Shown: positions 50,799 through 61,459 of the stretch, piece by piece | Position numbering within the stretch: position 1 is the first letter of the stretch | Layout: each line of letters starts with the position of its first letter | NCBI GenBank assembly: GCA_003045065.1 | Contig: PSQJ01000014.1 | Location: 1-63,358, forward strand | Origin: Candidatus Liberibacter europaeus | GTDB lineage: Bacteria; Pseudomonadota; Alphaproteobacteria; Rhizobiales; Rhizobiaceae | Direction of reading: 5' to 3' | DNA: 63,358 bases | Notes under the pieces: generated by a model | Database searches by the model: none | Told to the model about the DNA's origin: nothing | The model's input: only the letters and a program-made list of their open reading frames with translations | Program-made: the position numbers and the translations under genes

Positions 50799-51428
50799 GG
50801 ATTATTCTCCCTAATGCTTAGGTATTTAAATGGTTATACATCTTATCAGATATAATTGATTTAGTTACAATCTTTTTAATAACATGTGGGAGAATATCAA
50901 ATGATAGAAGAAAATATCCATTGATTTATTAGAAAAGCCCAATGCCAAAAATGAATGAAAACTTTATTGTTTAACCTACGATAGCATCGTAGTTTCATAC
51001 AAGAGTTAGTATTGACATGCATTACACTACATAATATAGAACATATTTTAATACAGCCAATGATATAAGCCCTACAAGCATGTTAAAGATATTCCTGAAC
51101 ATGCGGATAATTTCTTTAGCACAAGAAATAATCTCAATTTGGAGTATTTCTCTTATAATAGCTATCCACATACAAATAGTTAAAGAATAGAAATTATTCA
51201 ACTCCCCCGCTATTTTTGATAAGTATGATCATAAACGCTATTAAACAACAAAACCCTTACTATGGTTGAATATATAGCCTATCCTAGTGGTCGTGAATAG
51301 TTTTATTTCGATGTTGCGTATATCATATAGCAAACTATATCATTGGCCATCTATCTTTTATTTAACATTGTGAATCATAATAACTTTTGAGGACACCAAT
51401 AGGCACTAATCTTATTACGAAAACTGAT
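50799..51428. other. decayed intergenic region
   Basis: About 630 nt without an intact gene. A 36-codon ORF at 51080-51190 (plus, MLKIFLNMRIISLAQEIIS) is hydrophobic but has no ribosome site. The remainder has stops throughout. Confidence 0.35.
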
Positions 51429-52586
51429 CTATTTAATAATCTTATGTAGTTTCTCTAATAAAGTATCTATATCTTCCTGTGTTGTTGTATATCCAAAAGA
51501 AATGCGTATAGCACCATTTGATATATCATAACCCATAGCAGATAAAACATGATTTTTTTTGATTTTTCCCGACAAACAAGCTGATCCAGTAGATACAGCA
51601 ATACCTTCAATATCAAGAGCAAGTTGTAATAATTCTGCTTTTAAAGAAGGTATGCTAAAATAACAAGTATTAGAGACACGATTAGCATCTTTTCCATATA
51701 TAATGATATTGGGAATTAATCTATTCAAACCTTCTTCTAGATAATTTTTTATCATAGACATATGATAAGAACGTTCTTGTATATTTTTACCTATCTCCTT
51801 AACTGCAGCAGAAAATCCACAAATTGCCGCAAAATTCTCTGTTCCTGCACGATGACCCATTTCTTGACTTCCTCCTCGCAACAGGGGTCTTGGCAATAAA
51901 ATATCATTTTGGAAAATAAGAGCCCCAACTCCCATCGGAGCACCCAATTTATGAGCTGAAATAATAATAAAATCCGCTCCTAAATCATTTATGGAAACAG
52001 GTATACGCCCAGCTGCTTGTACAGCATCAACAACTAAAATTCCTTGATGTTGCTTTACAATATTTGCAACCTCTTTGATTGGTTGAATAACTCCTGTTTC
52101 ATGATTCACAAGCATAACAGCAACCATAGGTATATTTAAACTATCATCTCTGGCATTCAACAAATTAGCCAAAGCCTTAATGTCAACTATTCCTTCTGGT
52201 AAAACCGGTATTTTGTGAATCATATCTGCAGAAAATTGCCCTCCTGCATATACGGAAGAATGCTCTATACCAGATACATATAAAGATCCTATTCTAAATT
52301 CCTGGGATCCTTTATAAAAATTGGGAGTCAATATCCAATTAGCAGACTCCGTTGCGCAACTTGTAAAAACAACATTATCAAATTTCGCATCACAAAAATC
52401 GGCTATTACATGACGAGCATCTTCAATACAAGAGTGTACTTTCTGTCCTTCTCGATGAATAGATGAAGGATTACCGCATAAATATAATGTTTTAATAAAA
52501 GACTGACGGGCAACCTCAAGAATAGGAGCTGTTGCATTCCAGTCTAAATAAATTCTTTTATGTAACATTTTTCTCCGATATAACAC
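51429..52586 (-). CDS. cysteine desulfurase
   Basis: A 385-residue PLP enzyme of the NifS/IscS class releasing sulfur from cysteine for Fe-S clusters or tRNA thiolation. It has YLDWNATAPI, the NHETGVIQPI motif, the PLP lysine in ISAHKLGAPMGVGAL, and the reactive cysteine loop STGSACLSGK. In rhizobia such a gene lies upstream of the suf cluster beside an alpha/beta hydrolase. Here the hydrolase is adjacent and divergent, and no suf genes are in the window. Confidence 0.92.
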   Translation of the reverse strand: MLYRRKMLHKRIYLDWNATAPILEVARQSFIKTLYLCGNPSSIHREGQKVHSCIEDARHVIADFCDAKFDNVVFTSCATESANWILTPNFYKGSQEFRIGSLYVSGIEHSSVYAGGQFSADMIHKIPVLPEGIVDIKALANLLNARDDSLNIPMVAVMLVNHETGVIQPIKEVANIVKQHQGILVVDAVQAAGRIPVSINDLGADFIIISAHKLGAPMGVGALIFQNDILLPRPLLRGGSQEMGHRAGTENFAAICGFSAAVKEIGKNIQERSYHMSMIKNYLEEGLNRLIPNIIIYGKDANRVSNTCYFSIPSLKAELLQLALDIEGIAVSTGSACLSGKIKKNHVLSAMGYDISNGAIRISFGYTTTQEDIDTLLEKLHKIIK

Positions 52587-52799
52587 ATTTGTCTCTATTC
52601 TAACACGAATACAACATATATCTATCTTGAAAAATAAAATATAATTACTTTATAATAATATGGTGTTAGAAGTAATGAAATTAAGTATGGAATCAAAAAT
52701 ATTGGAACATAATATGCTGTTTTAGAAATACTATCATTATAATAATATAACAATTATCGCAGGATTTATTTTCAGTTTTTTAGAAAAAGTGGTATTACA

Positions 52800-53477
52800 A
52801 TGCCTGAAATAGTATTCAACGGTCCGTCTGGTCGTCTAGAGGGACGTTATCAGCCTTCTCAAAACCCAAGGGCTCCTATTGCCTTGGTATTACATCCACA
52901 TCCACTGTTTGGTGGAACAATGAATGATAATATAGTTTATCAGTTGTTTTATATGTTTAAGCAAAGGGGATTTTCTGCTTTAAGATTTAATTTTAGAGGT
53001 ATTGGAAGAAGCGAGGGAGACTTTGATCACGGTGACGGAGAGTTATCTGATGCAGCTGCTGCACTAGATTGGGTTCAATCCATTAATCCTGAAAGTAAGG
53101 GTTGCTGGGTAGGCGGTTATTCTTTTGGCGCATGGATTGGTATGCAACTGCTGATGCGACGTCCTGAAATAAAAGGATTTATATCTGTTGCTCCTCAGCC
53201 TAGGACGTACGATTTTTCATTCTTAGCTCCATGCCCTTCATCAGGACTTATTATTAATGGAAGCTGTGATACGGTTGCTGCAACAAATGATATACAAGAA
53301 TTGGTGGCAAGATTAATGAATCAACAAGGAATTGTCATAACTCATAAAGTTATTCCCGATACCAATCATTTTTTTGTTAATAAAATTGATGATCTTATAG
53401 CTGAATGTTCTAATTATCTTGATCAATCCTTATCATCGAAATTGATTGCATCAAAACCAATAGAGCAACTAGAATAA
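52800..53477 (+). CDS. alpha/beta hydrolase (COG2945-like)
   Basis: A 225-residue serine hydrolase. The opening GPSGRLEGRYQPS, HPHPLFGGTMNDN, nucleophile elbow GYSFGAWIG, and a late TNHFF with the histidine give the triad region. The substrate is unknown. The family is regularly found next to the cysteine desulfurase and sufB of rhizobia. Confidence 0.88.
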   Translation: MPEIVFNGPSGRLEGRYQPSQNPRAPIALVLHPHPLFGGTMNDNIVYQLFYMFKQRGFSALRFNFRGIGRSEGDFDHGDGELSDAAAALDWVQSINPESKGCWVGGYSFGAWIGMQLLMRRPEIKGFISVAPQPRTYDFSFLAPCPSSGLIINGSCDTVAATNDIQELVARLMNQQGIVITHKVIPDTNHFFVNKIDDLIAECSNYLDQSLSSKLIASKPIEQLE

Positions 53478-53952
53478 ACATTACAGATTACTAGAATATA
53501 TGTTGCAAACATTAATAAATACAGTTTAAGTAATTTATTTTAAGATCATAATTTTTTGTTTTATCTTTTAAAAAGTACTAAATTTCGGTTTATAGCCCCT
53601 AATATTTGGAGTCACAATACGTGCGAAAAGAACGTTACTGAAAAATAAAATCCTTTAATTCTCTAAATACAGGGGGCGATTAAATGCACAAGCCTACAAG
53701 CCCATCACTATAAAAAACCAAACCAAGATTACCGCATCACTCTTACCGAAAATAACTATGAAAAATTGAGTGACAAGGTTGATGTTGGATTTAGGAAAAT
53801 TTATAAAAAGGGGCTGCGAATCTATATCTAGATCTTCGTATCGGAAATATCAAACGTTCATTCCGAAATATGAAGTATAATCTAAAAAATACCGTACTAT
53901 CAACCATTATGATAATTATTACCTAATCGTCCAAAAGTACTCTGCCTAGATC
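53478..53952. other. decayed region between hydrolase and lysozyme
   Basis: No intact gene. A plus-strand piece around 53706-53830 reads YKKPNQDYRITLTENNYEKL then VGFRKIYKKG, and in another frame RIGNIKRSFRNMKYNL. It looks like a broken gene convergent with the lysozyme, possibly a phage or surface protein. Not recognised. Confidence 0.35.
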
Positions 53953-54438
53953 CTAACAACCTCCCCCCATCAAAAGCAAACATGCCTCTGAATTTCTTCT
54001 CCTAACAAGACCAGGTAATGTCTTTTTACCTACATGAACCCATTTTTTAATTTCATCAACAGCACCGTCCCAGTCTTTAACATCAACACGTTTGCGAAGC
54101 GTACTTGACCGATAATTACCAATGCCAAGGTTATATACAAAATCCCCAATAGCTGATATGCGATTCGCTCCGCATTCTTTGATAATAGGAGAAACCTCAA
54201 ATGTTTGTCTTATGCATTGTGAGGCATCTTGGATTAAAAACTCATACACTTGTGGCTGTGTTATAACCATCCCTTCAACAACATCAGGTCCTGTATGTCC
54301 ATAACCAATAGTCCAAACGCCAGCAGGATCTTGGTAAGACTTTAATCTTAATCCTTCAAACTCTATGATTAAATCAAGAAGCATGCGATATTTAAAACAT
54401 TTTAAAATGCAATTAATATCCATATAACTAATATCCAT
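53953..54438 (-). CDS. phage lysozyme (glycoside hydrolase family 24)
   Basis: A 161-residue endolysin cleaving peptidoglycan. The catalytic glutamate lies in IEFEGLRLKSYQDPAG, with the TIGYGHTG motif following. GANRISAIGDFVYNLG and GLVRRRNSEACLLL are standard C-terminal parts. AAGGA stands 8 nt upstream of ATG 54438, which I take as the start; a longer frame begins at 54480. There is no signal sequence, so release would need a holin; a related intact holin is at the window end. It is the intact sibling of the pseudogene at 12575-12993. Confidence 0.9.
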   Translation of the reverse strand: MDISYMDINCILKCFKYRMLLDLIIEFEGLRLKSYQDPAGVWTIGYGHTGPDVVEGMVITQPQVYEFLIQDASQCIRQTFEVSPIIKECGANRISAIGDFVYNLGIGNYRSSTLRKRVDVKDWDGAVDEIKKWVHVGKKTLPGLVRRRNSEACLLLMGGGC

Positions 54439-54544
54439 ATTTTGATTCCTTATATACATAAACATTGGAAAAGAGGACAATTAATATACATCTTGCAATA
54501 CTTAAGCCACCACATAGACACCTCTAAAGTGTGTTAAAATTTCA

Positions 54545-55177
54545 ATAAACTGTCAAGATATAATTAATGGCATCAAAAAAATCACATTAACTTCTGTACT
54601 TTTATCATTATCTATGTTGTTAAATGGTTGTATTTATTGATCTGTAAAATTATTAGTAAATATTAGACGATATACTATTACATATCAAAACATCTGATAA
54701 GCCAAGTTAAGAAATATTCATAAGAAGAACGATTTCAAAAAGAATATGCAAAACAATGTACACTAGAAAACATATCTACTAGTGTAATTTGCGTCTTAGC
54801 CGCCAAGTGGAAAATACGGCAAAGGTATGGGTTAATACTTATTTTAAATCCTAAGGATGGATAAAGATGGAAAAATAAGTGAAAAGATAATTTGCCTACC
54901 TATACTTAAACTAATATATCAATGCATAATGATCATAGAGGCGGATGCTCCACTAGGTTTGCAAAGAAGAAAGCAATTTTGATCTTTTTCTACTTCCTAA
55001 ATTAAAATTTACAGATAATTATTCTAAAACCTATTAAAATAAGCAAGATGGTTTTATAAAAAATACGATACATCAGCAATTTACGTGTTGTTTATCAGTG
55101 TAAAAATACATACAATTAGCGTATGACGACGAATTGAAATATAAATTTTGTGTCATCCTAAAAATACAAAATAAAAT
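54545..55177 (+). pseudogene. second decayed small-lipoprotein locus
   Basis: Around 54562-54640 a frame reads GIKKITLTSVLLSLSMLLNGC, nearly the same signal as the gene at 33373 (KKVTLTSLLLSSSELLNGC). It ends soon after in TGA and its ATG is out of frame, so this copy is dead. Downstream to 55177 there are only broken frames with scattered likeness to 33600-33850. The first 100 nt upstream of hemD hold no obvious promoter. Confidence 0.5.
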
Positions 55178-55234
55178 ATGCGTCACAATAAGATATTGAT
55201 ATATTATTGTAAGCGTCTAACAAATAGTGAAATT

Positions 55235-55924
55235 ATGCGTATTGTTGTAACTAGACCTAAAGAAAAAGTAATTCGCACATCGGAAAAACTAAAAGAAATG
55301 AATCATATTCCCATTATGATGCCACTATCATATTTCACCTATAAAAAAGAATCTGTATTTCTTGCTTGTAAAAAACCATATTCAGCTATAGCCATCACTA
55401 GTAGTGAATCTCTAAACGTATTGCCTCCTGATATTTCCCGACAAACCATTATCTTTGCTGTTGGAAAAGAAAGTGCTTCGTTAGCAAAAAAAAAAGGATT
55501 TTATAATACATTTCATGGAACAAGTAACAGTGTTGATTTAGCGCAGAAAATCATTCAGCAAAGATCGCTGTTTACTTCAGAAAAGCCATTATTGTACCTA
55601 GGAGGAAAGCCAAGAAGCTCTGATTTTGAAAATCATCTTATCAAACATAATATACCTGTTAAAATTATTGATTGTTATAATAATTGTGGAATTGTATATT
55701 CTAGAGATGAGATAAAGATAAAACTTAGAAATGCAGACGCTGTTCTTTTTTACGCAAAATCTGCCGTATCATATTTTTTCCTATTACCTTTACCAAAAAA
55801 TATGGCAGTTAATTTCTTCTGTTTGAGTCAGAGTATTGCAGCAGAGATTCCTGAATTATATAGGAAAAACGTGTATATATCACATTTTCCAGAAGAACAC
55901 TCTCTGCTAAAGCTTCTCATTTAA
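55235..55924 (+). CDS. hemD: uroporphyrinogen-III synthase
   Basis: A 229-residue enzyme closing hydroxymethylbilane with inversion of ring D. HemD is poorly conserved; the support is IVVTRPKEK at the start, the AITSSESLNVLP segment, the VGKESASLAKKKGF and YLGGKPRS strands, and YAKSAVSYFF. Position just before mitofilin-like and HemY genes is the rhizobial hemCDXY order minus hemC. I begin at ATG 55235; an upstream ATG (55178) adds 19 residues that do not fit the family. Confidence 0.85.
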   Translation: MRIVVTRPKEKVIRTSEKLKEMNHIPIMMPLSYFTYKKESVFLACKKPYSAIAITSSESLNVLPPDISRQTIIFAVGKESASLAKKKGFYNTFHGTSNSVDLAQKIIQQRSLFTSEKPLLYLGGKPRSSDFENHLIKHNIPVKIIDCYNNCGIVYSRDEIKIKLRNADAVLFYAKSAVSYFFLLPLPKNMAVNFFCLSQSIAAEIPELYRKNVYISHFPEEHSLLKLLI

Positions 55925-56056
55925 TACTTTATGGAAATTAATCTGTTGATCGTATCTTATTTACAAATATAATGGACTAGAAGTTGTAATGTACAATAAA
56001 GTCAATAATCTATTTATTAAATAATAACGATATACTATTATTGGGATTAACATAGA

Positions 56057-57187
56057 ATGAACCATACTTCCAATTATCATCCAGAATATGATAATAATAA
56101 ATCTGAAAAATCATGTGATAGGAAAGATATAACGCCTAATCATATAAATGAAGAAGAACCTAATTGGAAAAATATAGATACAAAACTTAAAATGTATCAT
56201 AAAATATTCATTAGAGTACTGATTGGAATCGTTGTATTATCATGTTTATTAGGTGTTTCATTTGCGATTATTATAAGTATGAGGTTTTATAAGGGAGACA
56301 AACTATTTTTTTCGCATAAAAAACCATTATTCACGCAAATAGAGGAAGATTCACTAGGTGTGAAAAAGAATGTCGCTGACATACGGGATCCCCACTTGCC
56401 AAGCGAAAAACATATTCCTTCAAATGATCAAATACAAGTGAAAAAAATATATGATGCTTCTCAAATTTTAAATGAAAATGGTAACATTATTTTAAATCAA
56501 GAAAAACAATCATCAACAGATAACAGTGCTAAGCAAGAGTACATAGATAACACCATTATAAAATCATTTTCAGCAGAAATAGCTTCCGTAAAGGATTTGC
56601 TATTAAATCTCAATAAATCTTATCAAGATCTTGCAAATCGTTTAGATAAAACAGAAGTTTTGCTTGCTAATCCCCTTCAAAATCCAAATGTTCAACGAAT
56701 GATTTCTCTGATTATCTTGAAAAATACGATTGATAAAGCCGAATATCCATTAGATAAGAAAATTGTAGAAAAATTGCCTATATTGAATCCTTGCACAGCA
56801 GTATTAATGAATTTTGTGAACAAAAAAATTCCTACCATCTTAGAAATTATATCACAATTCCCAAAGGTTTCAGAAGAGATGATTGCTGAAAATGAATCGA
56901 TTGAAGAAAATTCAGGGTTTATGGACTATTGGTATTTTCAAATAAAAAAATTAATCAAAATACGTTTTGTAGGAGATGTTGAGGGAGATACACTAACCGC
57001 CTTGATGTCACGCATAAAAAACAACCTAATGAATGGTGAATTAATAAAAGCAGCTGCTGAGTGGGATAAGATGCCAGAAAAAGCAAAAAAACCTGGTATA
57101 TCACTGAGAAATGCCCTTGAGGCACATGTCTGCTCCGATCAAATAATCAAAGAAGAGCTACTCAAAATTTCACAAAAAGATCCCTAG
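56057..57187 (+). CDS. mitofilin-like inner-membrane protein (HemX-like)
   Basis: A 376-residue protein with a charged cytoplasmic N-terminus, one transmembrane helix at about 52-76 (VLIGIVVLSCLLGVSFAIII), a long helical middle, and a C-terminal region (WYFQIKKLIKIRFVG) matching the COG4223 mitofilin-like family. The role is probably organisation of the inner membrane; the link to haem is positional. It lies 9 nt before hemY. Confidence 0.8.
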   Translation: MNHTSNYHPEYDNNKSEKSCDRKDITPNHINEEEPNWKNIDTKLKMYHKIFIRVLIGIVVLSCLLGVSFAIIISMRFYKGDKLFFSHKKPLFTQIEEDSLGVKKNVADIRDPHLPSEKHIPSNDQIQVKKIYDASQILNENGNIILNQEKQSSTDNSAKQEYIDNTIIKSFSAEIASVKDLLLNLNKSYQDLANRLDKTEVLLANPLQNPNVQRMISLIILKNTIDKAEYPLDKKIVEKLPILNPCTAVLMNFVNKKIPTILEIISQFPKVSEEMIAENESIEENSGFMDYWYFQIKKLIKIRFVGDVEGDTLTALMSRIKNNLMNGELIKAAAEWDKMPEKAKKPGISLRNALEAHVCSDQIIKEELLKISQKDP

Positions 57188-57196
57188 TAGGAATCA

Positions 57197-58708
57197 ATGA
57201 TGATACGTTTTATATGTTATATTTGCTTAATATTATTTGTAATATACAGCTTCATAAACGTTTACTATTTTTCCTCAAGAGATATTTCTATCATATTGGG
57301 CAATCATGTTTATCAAACAAGCTCTATTATGGCGCTATCTTTGATTTATGTTTTACTATTAGCAGTGATATTGATAATATCAGTGTTACGATTTTTCTTT
57401 TCTTGCCCTTCTATTCTTATGAAGATTTTTCATAAATACAGTCATAATAAAAAATATAGTGCATTATCAACGGGACTTATAGCACTGGCTGCTCAAGATA
57501 TAGTTTTAGCTCGCAAAATGTCTTCGGCAGTATCTAACAAAATCAGTCCTGATAATGAATCTTTGATTCATCTCCTAGAATCACAGATTGCTCTTGCTGA
57601 TGAACAACACTTTACTGCACGTGAAAAATTCGAAACAATGCTGAAAATCCCAGAAACACAAGAATTAGCACTTTATGGACTATATCATGATTCGTGTCGC
57701 ATAGGAGATTTGAAATCAGCAAAATACTACGCAGAAAAAGCGATGAAAATTTCTCCTAACCTATCATGGTGTTCTGAGGCAATCCTACAATACTATGTGT
57801 CTGTAAAAGAATGGTCAAACGCTATTAATTTTTTAAATCATCAAAAAAACAATGGCTGTATTAAACAATATAATAGCAAAAAATCTATACTATTAATTGC
57901 TAGATCTTTAGAAAATTTATCGGTTGATAATGCTTCCTATGCTTATAAAGACGCTATTGAATCTTTAAAACTTTGCAACGATTCTATTATATCTTCGATA
58001 GTTGCTGCTAAGGCTTTGATTTTAAAAAATAAAAAAGGCAAAGCAGAAGCAATTTTAGAACAAATGTGGACAATCAATCCTCATCCCGACATTGCGCATA
58101 TTTATACCACTGTCTTGTCAAAAAATCCATCAGAACGCTTAAAAAGAGCTTTAAAATTAGAAAATCTCAACAAAAACAATGTAGAATCTTTGATTATTGT
58201 CGCTAAAGCCGCATTAGAAGAAGGAAACGCGAATCAAGCTCATAAGAAAGCAATGCTTGCTATTGAACAAGAACCTAGAAAAAAAATATTTTTAATTTTA
58301 GCAGAAATAGCACAAACTACTTCTGATGATCTTGAATCAGTTATATATTGGACACAAAAAGCATTATACGCAAAACCAGATCCAATTTGGATATCGGAAG
58401 ACGGGTATTTATCTGAAAAATGGCTTCCTGTATCACCCATAAGCAACAAGTTATGTTGTTTTTTTTGGAAGATTCCAACTAACAGTCCAGAATATATATC
58501 TTATCAGAGGAGTTTTAAATCATCTTCAAACTCTGAAGATTATGCAACGGATTTACAATTATTCAAACAAAAGGCAATAAAGAAACCAAAACCTAAATTT
58601 AATAACAATCCAATTGATCACAATGGAAATAATGCAAGCATACGCGAAATTAATGCGTTGCGACAACCAGATGATCCAGGTGTGAAAATTCAATCTCTTG
58701 AAAAATAA
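57197..58708 (+). CDS. hemY: HemY-like TPR membrane protein
   Basis: A 503-residue protein with two N-terminal membrane helices (about 1-22 and 43-67), the HemY_N domain and then TPR-like helix pairs (for example GDLKSAKYYAEKAMKISP and GNANQAHKKAMLAIEQEP). The Pro/Asn/Lys-rich tail is typical of alphaproteobacterial members. Its function in haem synthesis is not established. Third gene of the hemD series. Confidence 0.88.
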   Translation: MMIRFICYICLILFVIYSFINVYYFSSRDISIILGNHVYQTSSIMALSLIYVLLLAVILIISVLRFFFSCPSILMKIFHKYSHNKKYSALSTGLIALAAQDIVLARKMSSAVSNKISPDNESLIHLLESQIALADEQHFTAREKFETMLKIPETQELALYGLYHDSCRIGDLKSAKYYAEKAMKISPNLSWCSEAILQYYVSVKEWSNAINFLNHQKNNGCIKQYNSKKSILLIARSLENLSVDNASYAYKDAIESLKLCNDSIISSIVAAKALILKNKKGKAEAILEQMWTINPHPDIAHIYTTVLSKNPSERLKRALKLENLNKNNVESLIIVAKAALEEGNANQAHKKAMLAIEQEPRKKIFLILAEIAQTTSDDLESVIYWTQKALYAKPDPIWISEDGYLSEKWLPVSPISNKLCCFFWKIPTNSPEYISYQRSFKSSSNSEDYATDLQLFKQKAIKKPKPKFNNNPIDHNGNNASIREINALRQPDDPGVKIQSLEK

Positions 58709-58819
58709 ATTTCATATTACACTAGCCCTATTCTGCTATACGAAAAAAATAATGGGACATTCATAAAATATGATAATATAGTGTTTGGAATTGTTATATA
58801 ACATTTAATAGAAAGATTT

Positions 58820-59185
58820 TTGGTAAAAATGAAAATTACACAAGCTTTTACCTTTGAAGCAGCACATAGCCTTCCAAATGTTCCAAAAAACCATAAATGC
58901 TATAGAATTCATGGACATTCTTATAGAGTAGAACTTGTCATGGAAGGAGATGTAGATCCTAAAACAGGATTTGTAGATGATTTTTTTAATATTGAAAAAT
59001 ATTTTTCTCCATTGCTTGAAATTTTGGATCATCAATATCTCAATGAAATACCTGATTTATATAACCCTACAGCAGAAAATATTGCTATTTGGATTTGGAA
59101 ACGTTTGTGCAATGATATTCCGATATTATCAGCAGTGCGCGTTTATGAGACCCCCATGTCGTGGGTTGAATATACGGGGGTATAA
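58820..59185 (+). CDS. queD: 6-carboxy-5,6,7,8-tetrahydropterin synthase
   Basis: A 121-residue T-fold enzyme making CPH4 from dihydroneopterin triphosphate, the second step of queuosine synthesis. Zinc histidines are in EAAHSL and RIHGHSYRV, the catalytic cysteine is in HKCYRIHG, and the late DHQYLN and PTAENIA motifs are present. Its stop overlaps the queC ATG (TAATG). A start at the second methionine (58829) is also possible. Confidence 0.93.
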   Translation: MVKMKITQAFTFEAAHSLPNVPKNHKCYRIHGHSYRVELVMEGDVDPKTGFVDDFFNIEKYFSPLLEILDHQYLNEIPDLYNPTAENIAIWIWKRLCNDIPILSAVRVYETPMSWVEYTGV

Positions 59186-59910
59186 TGATTGATAATATAG
59201 AAAACAAATCATCTGCTATCTTACTATTTTCCGGAGGACAAGACTCTTCCACCTGTCTTGCTTGGGCTCTTAACAAATTTAATAGAGTAGAAACCATTGG
59301 ATTTGATTACGGACAACGTAATAAAGTGGAACTTGAATGTCGCCTCCGTATACGTCAAAAAATAATACAATTAATACCTGAATGGGAACGATCTTTAGGA
59401 GAAGATTTTATATTACCAATTACAACAATCGGAGAAATTTCTAATTCATCAATAATAAAAAATATTGAAATGAAGATGAATGATAATGGATTGCCTAATA
59501 CATTTGTTCCTGGTCGAAACATAATTTTTTTAGTTGTTGCCGCTGCATTAGCATATAGCCGTGGAATCAAAAATATTGTCGCTGGAATGTGTGAAACAGA
59601 TTATTCAGGATATCCGGATTGTCGAAATAATACCATACGAGCTGTTGAACTGGCTCTTAATTTAGGAATGGAAGGTGATTTTACCCTGCATACACCCCTG
59701 ATGTGGCTAAAAAAGCAACAAACTTGGCAAATGATACAAAATATTGGCGGACAAAATTTAATTGATCTTATTGTTGAAGAAAGCCATACTTGCTACTTAG
59801 GGGTGCGAGATAAGCTTCATGAATGGGGATATGGTTGTAACTCATGCAAAGCATGCCAGTTAAGAAAGAAAGGTTGGATGGAATATAAAAATACAAAAAA
59901 CACATCCTAA
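59185..59910 (+). CDS. queC: 7-cyano-7-deazaguanine synthase
   Basis: A 241-residue ATP-dependent enzyme converting CDG to preQ0. The PP-loop FSGGQDSST is at the start, and zinc-binding cysteines sit in CYLGV and [12 protein letters not shown] at the end. [12 protein letters not shown] and NTFVPGRNI are family markers. Translationally coupled to queD; queE and queF are not in the window. Confidence 0.94.
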   Translation: MIDNIENKSSAILLFSGGQDSSTCLAWALNKFNRVETIGFDYGQRNKVELECRLRIRQKIIQLIPEWERSLGEDFILPITTIGEISNSSIIKNIEMKMNDNGLPNTFVPGRNIIFLVVAAALAYSRGIKNIVAGMCETDYSGYPDCRNNTIRAVELALNLGMEGDFTLHTPLMWLKKQQTWQMIQNIGGQNLIDLIVEESHTCYLGVRDKLHEWGYGCNSCKACQLRKKGWMEYKNTKNTS

Positions 59911-60238
59911 TAAGTTAAATATATCAACAAAAATATCCAGTATTTTAAGTGCGATGACCAAAATATTCATAATATTGATCAAAAAATGTATAGCAACTCA
60001 TCTAACTAAAAAATTATTTTATCTATAAAAGATTGTAAGCATACGATATTTACGGTGTTCTCTATGCAATCCTATCATAGGATGATATACGTAATAATAA
60101 CTATGATGCCTGTACTTCACTAAGTTATCACATGAAAAAATAAATGTTACTTTTCTTTGTCATTGGTAGGTGTTATAGTATTTTCCGTTTTTACTAGTAA
60201 TTGCGCTTTATTTTTAACATTTTATAGGATGATTTTTC
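59911..60238. other. queC-icd intergenic region
   Basis: A 328-nt AT-rich spacer. A small inverted repeat, CCTATCATAGG, lies around 60070. The icd promoter should be in the last 100 nt. No gene seen. Confidence 0.4.
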
Positions 60239-61459
60239 GTGAAAAAAATAAAAGTTACCAACTATATTGTAAATATGGATGGCGATGAGATGACTAGGTT
60301 TATCTGGAAACTAATCCAAGAAAAGCTTATTTTTCCGTATCTTGACCTTAAAATTAAGTATTTTGACCTTTCCATTCAAAACCGAGACATAACAAATGAT
60401 CAAGTAACAATTGACGCAGCTAATGCAATTAAGAAATATGGTATAGGTATTAAGTGTGCAACCATTACTGCTGACAAAAATCGCGTCAAAGAATTTGGAC
60501 TTAAAGAAATGTGGAGATCCCCTAATGGGACTATTCGCAACATTCTTGGTGGAATTATATTTCGAGAGCCGATTATTTGTAAAAATGTTCCTAGACTTAT
60601 ACCTGGATGGAAGGAACCGATTATAATTGGGCGCCATGCTTTTGGAGATCAATATCGAGCAACAGATTTTAGATTTTCTGGAAAAGGAAAATTGATTTTA
60701 AAATTTATCGGTGAAGATGGTAACATTATTGAAAAAGAAGTTTTTGATTCTCCTGGAGATGGTATTGCTATGGCAATGTATAATCTAGATGATTCTATCC
60801 GAGAATTTGCTCGTACCTCAATGCAATATGCGTTGTTACGCAAATTTCCTTTATATCTTTCTACAAAGGACACCATTCTTAAGAATTATGATGGGCGTTT
60901 TAAAAATATTTTTGATGAAATATATGAGACTGAATTTAAAGATCAGTTCGATCAATTGGGTTTGAGTTATTCACATCGTCTTATTGATGATATGGTAGCA
61001 TCATCCATAAAATGGTCTGGCGGTTATGTATGGGCATGTAAAAATTATGATGGAGACGTCCAATCAGACATAGTAGCTCAAGGATTTGGATCGCTTGGAC
61101 TTATGACTTCTGTTTTAATTACAGCCGATGGAAAAACCATGGAAACTGAAGCTGCTCATGGGACGGTCACAAGACATTATCGTCAACACCAACAAGGAAA
61201 AGAAACTTCTACTAATTCTATTGCTTCTATTTTTGCTTGGACTCGCGGTTTGCTACATCGAGCTAAGTTAGATAATAATAATGAATTGAAGAATTTTGCT
61301 CAAAAATTAGAGCAGGTATGCATTAAAACAGTTGAAGACGGATTTATGACAAAAGATTTGGCATTACTAGTTGGACCTGAACAAGATTGGTTATCAACTT
61401 CTGGATTTATTGAAAAAATCAGTAGTAATTTAGAAATAGCCTTGCAACAAGACATGTAG
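60239..61459 (+). CDS. icd: isocitrate dehydrogenase (NADP), eukaryotic-like type
   Basis: A 406-residue enzyme of the homodimeric type shared by rhizobia and mitochondria. [12 protein letters not shown], the substrate serine region [17 protein letters not shown] (here [12 protein letters not shown]), [15 protein letters not shown], and [14 protein letters not shown] for NADP are intact. It starts at GTG 60239 after AGGATG. It supplies 2-oxoglutarate to SucAB though encoded 40 kb from them. Confidence 0.96.
   Translation: MKKIKVTNYIVNMDGDEMTRFIWKLIQEKLIFPYLDLKIKYFDLSIQNRDITNDQVTIDAANAIKKYGIGIKCATITADKNRVKEFGLKEMWRSPNGTIRNILGGIIFREPIICKNVPRLIPGWKEPIIIGRHAFGDQYRATDFRFSGKGKLILKFIGEDGNIIEKEVFDSPGDGIAMAMYNLDDSIREFARTSMQYALLRKFPLYLSTKDTILKNYDGRFKNIFDEIYETEFKDQFDQLGLSYSHRLIDDMVASSIKWSGGYVWACKNYDGDVQSDIVAQGFGSLGLMTSVLITADGKTMETEAAHGTVTRHYRQHQQGKETSTNSIASIFAWTRGLLHRAKLDNNNELKNFAQKLEQVCIKTVEDGFMTKDLALLVGPEQDWLSTSGFIEKISSNLEIALQQDM

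Noticed and set aside
51080..51190. Possible third holin remnant (LAQEIIS resembling TQEII)
   Set aside because: Only about six residues agree and nothing else around it aligns with the holins, so chance is a sufficient explanation.
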